DNA of 64,000 bases from Dicaeum eximium. Lineage: Eukaryota; Chordata; Aves; Passeriformes; Dicaeidae. The stretch lies in NCBI GenBank assembly GCA_013396995.1, contig VWZP01001440.1:4179151-4243150 (forward strand), in the 5' to 3' direction. Each line of letters starts with the position of its first letter. Positions within the stretch are counted from its first letter, which is position 1. The position numbers and the translations under genes are program-made. The notes below the pieces were generated by a model. It did no database searches. It was given only the letters and a program-made list of their open reading frames with translations, and had not been told where the DNA came from. Below are positions 59,045 to 64,000 of the stretch, piece after piece.

Positions 59045-59363
59045 TGGGATGGGACCTATAAGAAACATCTAGTCCAGCTGCCTGATTAATTCAGAGCTGA
59101 CCAAAAGTTCAAGTCTGTTGTTAAGGACATTGTCCAAGTGTCCCTGAAACGGGTTTGGGGCACTGGTCACCTCTCTAGGAGCCCTGTTGCAGTGTTTGAC
59201 CCCTTTCTTTGTAGAGAAATGCTTCCTGATGTGCAGCCAGTACTTCCCATCAGAGTTCTAAAGCATTCCCACATGTTTGTCACCAGACTGCAGGACGAAA
59301 GGATCAGCACCTCCCTCTCTGTTTCCCCTCCTCAGGAAACTCTACAGATTGGTCACTCCTCTG
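59045..59363 (-). mobile_element. CR1-type LINE fragment, 3' end, degenerate
   Basis: Read on the plus strand, this stretch has the order of phrases typical of the reverse complement of avian CR1 3' ends: GGGACCTATAAGAAACATCT, CTAGTCCAGCTGCCTGAT, GAGCTGACCAAAAGTTCAAG, ACCTCTCTAGGAGCCCTGTT, GAGAAATGCTTCCTGATGT, then CAGCACCTCCCTCTC and CCCCTCCTCAGGAAACTCT. The element therefore lies on the minus strand, in the same orientation as CLASP2. It is old, with many substitutions, and the terminal 8-bp repeats are not clearly preserved. Boundaries are approximate. CR1 is the dominant retrotransposon of birds and other sauropsids, which supports the organism call. Confidence 0.8.
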
Positions 59364-59494
59364 TTTATCACCAACTGGGAAAGTCAGGAGAATGTATCTT
59401 GTCTGGATTTTTGTCTCAACCATACAATACCACTGACTCTCAAAACAGGGGAAAAGAAGGGGAGGAAGAAGAGACACCAACAGCTTCCACTTAC

Positions 59495-59572
59495 TTTCTT
59501 GCCTCTATCCTGGCTTCAGAGTCTGCATCATGAATTCCCTTCTTTATTGTTTCAGCTAACACTGATATGTGT
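59495..59572 (-). CDS. CLASP2: CLASP2 exon 5 of window (TOG2)
   Basis: A 78-nt exon with phase 2 at both ends. It encodes HISVLAETIKKGIHDADSEA then RIEAR, and ends with two bases of lysine. The KKGIHDADSEAR turn between helices is a hallmark of the TOG fold (the D.D.EAR loop faces tubulin). Acceptor TTTCAG and donor GTAAG. A CR1 remnant ends roughly 130 nt downstream in the following intron. Confidence 0.96.
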
Positions 59573-60278
59573 CTGAAATAAGAAAGAAAATATTATCCAG
59601 CAGTTCAGAAAGATGTGCCTCACTTAAAAACAAATTACTAATTTGATTTTGCCTTGGTTTCTGAGAACAAACAGTTCACCACATCCTTTCATTTCCATCA
59701 AGGATCTTTTGTGACCTTTATTTATTTATTCTTACAAGTCAGCTTTCTTTCATCCACACTGCTGTCTAGGAAACAGCAAGCAGCATTCTTCATAGACCTT
59801 TACTTAGCTATCCAAACCACCTGGATTCAAGAACAGTCTCCTAAGCCCTAAATAGTCTTGTGCAGTCTAGGGCTAAGGAAATTGTGTCCCAGTCTCCCCT
59901 TGCACATAGTCTGAAGTAGAAGAAGAAGCTTCAGAAGTCTCAGAAGCTCCTGATAAGACACAGCAGACTTCCCTTCATCATCTCACTTCAGGGTGCAAAA
60001 GGAAAAAAAAAAGTTAAACGAAAGTCATTGAGTTCAGGGAGCTCAGCCGGGTTTTACAAGGCTGGCATTGGAGACATACCCACCAAACTCTGACAGAACT
60101 ACAGAACAAGTGGTGTATGTGCATACATGCTTCTTTTGGGTGGCAAAAACATCTCTACTACAGCTACCTAATATAATCTTCTCTCCTAAATGATCCTTTC
60201 TTCAGAATGATCCAGAAAATTATCTCTTTCTCCCCAGATGAGTAGGAGAGAACAAATCCACTTGTAATCAGAACTTAC
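59573..60278 (-). other. CLASP2: Intron of CLASP2
   Basis: A GT-AG intron of 706 nt. A plus-strand ORF at 59654-59851 is unrecognised. Nothing else was seen. Confidence 0.8.
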
Positions 60279-60338
60279 CTTTCTAAGGAGTGTGTTTGCC
60301 ACTCCTGCAACAGCAAGTCTAAAAATTCAAAGCAGCGC
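60279..60338 (-). CDS. CLASP2: CLASP2 exon 4 of window (TOG2)
   Basis: A 60-nt exon entering in phase 2 and leaving in phase 2. It encodes RCFEFLDLLLQEWQTHSLE followed by two bases of arginine. The amphipathic FEFLDLLLQEW stretch is a HEAT helix of TOG2. Its size is a multiple of three with matching phases, so skipping would keep the frame but remove a helix, which is unlikely to be tolerated. Acceptor CTCAG, donor GTAAG. Confidence 0.95.
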
Positions 60339-61285
60339 CTGAGAGGAGAGAGAAGAAATGCTGAGTTTAACTTAATTGGGGCATGCTGGCTTTGCCGTAC
60401 CTGACTCAGCCATCTTTGCTTAGGAAGCTTTTTGTGACATCAAAATTCAGTGTTGACCCCAATAAAATATCAACAGTTCTAAAAAAAACAATATAACAGT
60501 CTGAAGTATTAATTGGAGGAAGCTGGCTATAGAGAAGCCTGAAGAGAAGGATTGCCATAAAACAATCCTGGAAGCTTCCTTTTTCATTAAACAGGATACA
60601 GGCCCAGAAGATTGACACTGATACTCTGTACCTGTTAGTCCAGGCTTCACACAGAAAGCTCCCAGTTAGCCCCATGTGGGGACAGACCTTTCCAACTTTA
60701 ATCTGCCTTCCTCACTTCAAGAATCTTAAGGCACAAGTGTGCTGAAATGTGTTCAAGGTTTGTCACCACATACAGCAAACACAAAGCCCATCCTTTTGTC
60801 TAACTCAAAGAGAACCAGTTAATGTGTATGGAGGAGGCAAGAGTCTCCCAGTGAGGTAGTGAAGGCACTTAGATTTTAAGTGCAGACCATTAGACCATGT
60901 CAGTCCAACTTCCCTTCCAGATGATGCTTTCATGTAAGACTGATTTACTGCCTCAAAGCAAACAAATCACTGTAAGGGCCAGCAGTGGGGAATAGGAACC
61001 TGTCTGTAAAAATCCCAAAATAGTATATTGTTATAACAACATGTAAGGACAACAATTAGTTTAACAATTAGTTCTCCTTGTGGAAAAATGACTTTTCCTC
61101 TCTGCAGTGATGCAGTTTATGCAGGATAGCTGACTCTGAATTTGAACTCAAATAATGGAGAAGAATGAGATTCATGTCAAATAAGTGTGTTTTCAACCCT
61201 TTTCACAAATAACAACAAATACATTCAATTTTCAGAAAGCATCTATTTACTAGTAAAAACCAGTAAATGCAAACTAATTTCTCAC
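60339..61285 (-). other. CLASP2: Intron of CLASP2
   Basis: A GT-AG intron of 947 nt, AT-rich and with no recognisable repeat. Two overlapping minus-strand ORFs at 60406-60675 match nothing I know and show no splice-compatible CLASP2 coding. Confidence 0.8.
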
Positions 61286-61356
61286 CTTCTAACTGCAACA
61301 GACTTGGAGGTACAATTACTGGTTATGATGGGTATTAACCGAGGGATGTGCGTGTG
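61286..61356 (-). CDS. CLASP2: CLASP2 exon 3 of window (TOG2)
   Basis: A short 71-nt exon, phase 0 at its start and phase 2 at its end. It encodes HTHIPRLIPIITSNCTSK plus SVAVR and the first two bases of the next arginine. This is an interhelical region of TOG2, with the basic RLIP and SVAVRR surface typical of CLASP TOG2. Acceptor TTCCAG and donor GTGAG. One substitution relative to the mammalian sequence I remember is Ile for Val in LIPIITS. Confidence 0.95.
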
Positions 61357-62078
61357 CTGGAAGTAAACAAACAAGAACAGGAAGAAATCTTTACACAACA
61401 ATTCCATGGAATGAAAGATCATCACCTTCAGCCACCTGAGCTCCGTATTCAGATCCTTATTGTTGCTCAATTCTTAAAAACAGAACTGCTAGATAAAGGA
61501 ACACTAACAGATATGGACAGATTTTTAGTATTAAAAATATTTTACAATTTATCAGCTAAAATACTTTTAACAGACAATTGATTTTCTTCTATAATTACAC
61601 TCTCTAGTGAGTCAAGGAGCTGAAGTCACTGCAGGAGGATCTAAACTGCCAGAGGTGACAACTTGAGAAACATCAGGCTACCTACAGCTTACCCAATGAA
61701 TCACTAGGCAGAAGTCACCACTCTAATAGTTTTGAGAAACATGGACAGTCTGTGAGGTATTTCAGAGCATAATTAAGAGGATGAGTCTGTGCTGCAAGGC
61801 TGGTCTAAAACCCTTTCAAAGAAAAATGTTTGCTCAGCTCTTAGAGGGATGGAAATATCTTGCCCTGCAAGAAGAAACATTTCCCCTACTATTTTGGCAG
61901 AGCTTAACAAACATCATCTGCACAAGGCTGCAGAACATCTGAGACAGCCAAGCCCAGCACTATCAGAAAAGTAGATTAGAAACTTAATCTTATTTTCATT
62001 GCAGCAGCATTCATATTTCATCAGAAACACTGCAGTGTTCAGAAATTATAACACTGTTCCCTTTTGATGTATACTTAC
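61357..62078 (-). other. CLASP2: Intron of CLASP2
   Basis: A GT-AG intron of 722 nt. It contains chance ORFs on both strands, such as 61789-61974 on the plus strand, with no recognisable protein. No repeat or RNA gene was seen. Confidence 0.8.
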
Positions 62079-62214
62079 TCGAATGATTAATCTAACTGCT
62101 ACAACACCAGAAGTGGCCATAACTTTGGCACTATTTGGAATTAGATTAAAAATTGTTGGCATGATGGCTTCTGCCCCATGGTCAAACTTGTTTCCCAGAA
62201 CTGATGACAAATGT
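62079..62214 (-). CDS. CLASP2: CLASP2 exon 2 of window (TOG2)
   Basis: A 136-nt exon. Its first base completes the glycine codon from the previous exon, then 45 codons follow to phase 0. The peptide starts HLSSVLGNKFDHGAEAIMP and ends VVAVRLIIR. These are HEAT-repeat helices of TOG2. Acceptor TTTCAG and donor GTAAG are canonical. The sequence is very strongly conserved against what I know of mammalian CLASP2, with at most one or two conservative changes (for example KVMA where KIMA is expected). Confidence 0.96.
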
Positions 62215-62965
62215 CTGAAAAACAGAATGAAGTCATGCTGGTGAGCTAAAGATAAAGCGAGTCAGACTTGTACAGAACATGTGACATAAGCACATCTGAC
62301 ATCTCAATCTTTGCAACTGTCACCTCCTTTCAAACTCCAAAGGAAAGATAACACCATGTTTCAAAAAGCAGTTTCTTTCCTTTAATTTCAAACTTGTGTC
62401 CTGTATTCATCTGAACCCTGAGAAACAGTTAGGTCAGCATAAAATAAAGTAACTAGCACTAGATAAAAATTTATTATCAAACAAATGGGATCAAGGTGAT
62501 AGAGTATTTTTTGTTAGTTTATATTACAACTTCTCTGAAGCTCCCTATTTTGCCTTAATATGTACATATTTAAAAAAAAACATGTCAGAAACACTGCAGC
62601 ACCCTTTTTCTTGAAGTATTTCACAAAGGATAGACCATCAGAAACAAAAGCTAGCTCAATCTGAACCAGAATAAAACAAACATTTTCAGCTTTACTGTTC
62701 AATGCTGCCCTACTTGTGCAGGAAGGCATGGCTTGCTCATTCATTCTGTGCATCCCACATCAGCATTGTTTAGGACTCAGGAAAATAGCTTGGCAGAATT
62801 ACAATCAGTGGCCTACATGGTGGGGTTTGTAACAGATGCAGAAAATCATGTTCTACCTTCAACTATATAGCACTAGCAGCACAAGCTGCATCCTAGGTGT
62901 TTTAACCAGTGCCTGTTCCTCTTCTCCTACACCACATTTCCAACACACACAGAAAACAAACTTAC
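62215..62965 (-). other. CLASP2: Intron of CLASP2
   Basis: A short GT-AG intron of 751 nt. It has a pyrimidine-containing 3' end with acceptor TTTCAG. I see no additional exon, repeat or RNA gene. ORFs on either strand are short and unrecognised. Confidence 0.8.
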
Positions 62966-63111
62966 CCCAATGTGATACAAGCCTCTCGTACTACTTGAGA
63001 CCGCAGGTCTTTAGCAGATAATTTAAACGCTCCATCCAAAAGTCTTAAGTGTTGGAAGAAGTTATCATATTCTGCAGCTCCAGCCAAAAGTAAGGAGCGG
63101 ATCTTTTTCAA
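62966..63111 (-). CDS. CLASP2: CLASP2 exon 1 of window (TOG2, HEAT repeats)
   Basis: This 146-nt exon starts in phase 0 and leaves two bases of a glycine codon. It translates to 48 residues beginning LKKIRSLLLAGAAEYDNFF and ending VVREACITL. This is part of the second TOG domain, whose paired HEAT helices contact tubulin or the microtubule lattice. Acceptor TAACAG and donor GTAAG flank it. The peptide is essentially the mammalian CLASP2 sequence as I remember it. The preceding exon, which should end with the residues before ALKK, is outside the window. Confidence 0.96.
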
Positions 63112-64000
63112 CTGTTAGGAACATAAAAGAAACCAGTGACTGTTAATGAGCAGCAAATACAAGGACAGTTATGTTCAATACCAATACCTGGCTCCAGGTT
63201 TCTTGTGCAATTATTCATCAACATGCATTGAGGAAGTTGATTCTTGATATCCAAGTAATTTTATTATTTCCTGTCTTATATTCAACCCATGGTTAGTTAA
63301 CATACTAAGTACAATAAGCTAAACATCCTTGCTAACTTACAGAAATCTGGAAGTGTTGCATACAGTGACTCAAACTGTATAGTTAATAACCCAAACAATA
63401 TTTTTTTAAACCAAAAGGTATCCTAAACATTCCCCTTTGTTCCCCTATTTACAGCAGCTTCTGATGTTTAGGTAATCTCACAGCTGACTCTTGTGTTAAA
63501 AAAGATATCTAGACTTGAAGGGCATGGTTCACACTCAGGCCAGGGTAATAATGACTTCTATCCAGAATGTGTCAATTGACTTCATTAAAACACTTATCTG
63601 GCTCTAGCAGAAGTGGAACCCTGACCCGACCAAAATGGGGAATTTCCTATTAATATTACAGGGACCACCATCTCATCCTACAGACAATCCTCTGACACCT
63701 TCACAGGCCCTCCTGTGCACCAGTGCTCTGACTATTACTCAGTACAGAAATAAAATTAAACAGAAGTAAGCAGAATCAGCCCAGTCTGCCACTCAGATCT
63801 GTAATACAGGGTTTGACAGATGTGGCAAAGCTGCTACACCACTGATGAAAGTCTACTGTGTAGACAAGACTGTGCCTCTATTTGTATCATGAAAACACAG
63901 CTCACCTCAGTAAATAGTATTTGGTCTTGACATACATATAACATCCAATTTTCCACTTCCACACTTCCCACAGTCATATTTATTTATTCAAAACTTAAGT
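63112..64000 (-). other. CLASP2: Intron of CLASP2, 3' part only
   Basis: This is the 3' end of the intron preceding the first visible exon; its 5' end lies beyond the window. It ends with a normal acceptor (TAACAG) abutting the exon at 63111. I looked here for the preceding TOG2 exon and did not find it. A GTGAG-like site near 63901 has no coding match before it. Nothing else is recognisable. Confidence 0.8.

Larger units (their letters stand above)
57672..59494 (-). other. CLASP2: Intron of CLASP2 with CR1 remnant
   Basis: A GT-AG intron of 1,823 nt. It carries a degenerate CR1 LINE fragment near 59045-59363 and an uninterrupted 13-base G run at 58185-58197. The longest ORF of the window by start-to-stop length (58161-58619, plus strand) lies here. 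It has no recognisable domains and spans the G run, so I regard it as chance. Confidence 0.8.
1..64000 (-). other. CLASP2: CLASP2 gene, internal portion (23 exons)
   Basis: The whole window lies inside one gene read on the minus strand. CLASP2 is a cytoplasmic microtubule plus-end tracking protein. It promotes rescue and suppresses catastrophe through TOG domains and binds EB1-family proteins through SxIP motifs. Twenty-three exons with GT-AG boundaries join in one open frame of 2,453 nt (about 817 codons): part of TOG2 (window codons 1 to about 200), a basic serine/arginine-rich linker (about 200-500), then TOG3 (about 520-780) and a following linker. Both ends of the gene are missing: no start codon, TOG1, CLIP-interacting domain or stop codon is present. 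Paralogue-diagnostic peptides (EPYGMYSDDD, ESLARQMDPTDF, LKNSSNTSV) fit CLASP2 and not CLASP1. This comparison is from memory of the family, without an alignment. Confidence 0.97.

Noticed and set aside
63901..63960. A donor-like GTGAG at about 63901-63905 suggesting an upstream exon
   Set aside because: The sequence before it on the minus strand does not encode the expected TOG2 residues preceding LKKIRSLL and has no clear acceptor.
1..64000. CRISPR arrays, tRNA or rRNA genes, bacterial operons, integrated viral genes
   Set aside because: No regularly spaced repeats, no cloverleaf sequence recognised, no bacterial gene structure and no retroviral-like coding seen. The window is a vertebrate gene interior.

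Overview
The window is an internal piece of a single vertebrate protein-coding gene, CLASP2 (CLIP-associating protein 2, a microtubule plus-end regulator). It is transcribed from the minus strand, so the gene reads from right (64000) to left (1). Twenty-three exons can be placed with GT-AG splice sites. Reading frames join across every junction, giving 2,453 coding bases, about 817 codons. The assignment to CLASP2 rather than its paralogue CLASP1 rests on paralogue-specific stretches that I recognise from memory, such as ESLARQMDPTDF, HNHLKNSSNTSV, YGGL, LSTSTDLEAAVADAL and EPYGMYSDDD. The organism is most likely a bird. A decayed CR1-type LINE is present, no mammalian SINE or L1 was recognised, the introns are short for this gene, and the protein is close to mammalian CLASP2. 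A crocodilian or turtle is not formally excluded.

Layout, in transcript order. Exons at 63111-57504 encode the C-terminal part of the TOG2 HEAT-repeat domain and the start of the serine-rich linker. Exons at 56702-30977 encode the long basic, serine/arginine-rich disordered region. That region holds two SxIP motifs for EB1-family binding and clustered serine sites of the kind phosphorylated by GSK3. Exons at 28497-9376 encode an eight-residue microexon, the acidic/serine segment and the TOG3 domain. The last exon, 8126-8020, encodes a serine/threonine-proline-rich linker after TOG3. The first part of the gene (TOG1, early TOG2) lies beyond 64000. The C-terminal CLIP-interacting domain lies beyond position 1.

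Everything else is intron. Most long ORFs are antisense shadows of exons or chance ORFs, and I found no second gene, RNA gene, CRISPR array or bacterial feature. The most interesting structure is splicing architecture. Seven consecutive phase-1 symmetric exons, including a 24-nt and a 27-nt microexon, cover the SxIP region, and a separate 24-nt phase-0 microexon precedes TOG3. Intact UGCAUG hexamers (the RBFOX site) lie close to three of these exons, and UGC elements (SRRM4-type) sit just upstream of all three microexons. This suggests a tissue-regulated, probably neural, splicing module that tunes the microtubule-tip-binding part of the protein. The regulatory part is inference from motifs.
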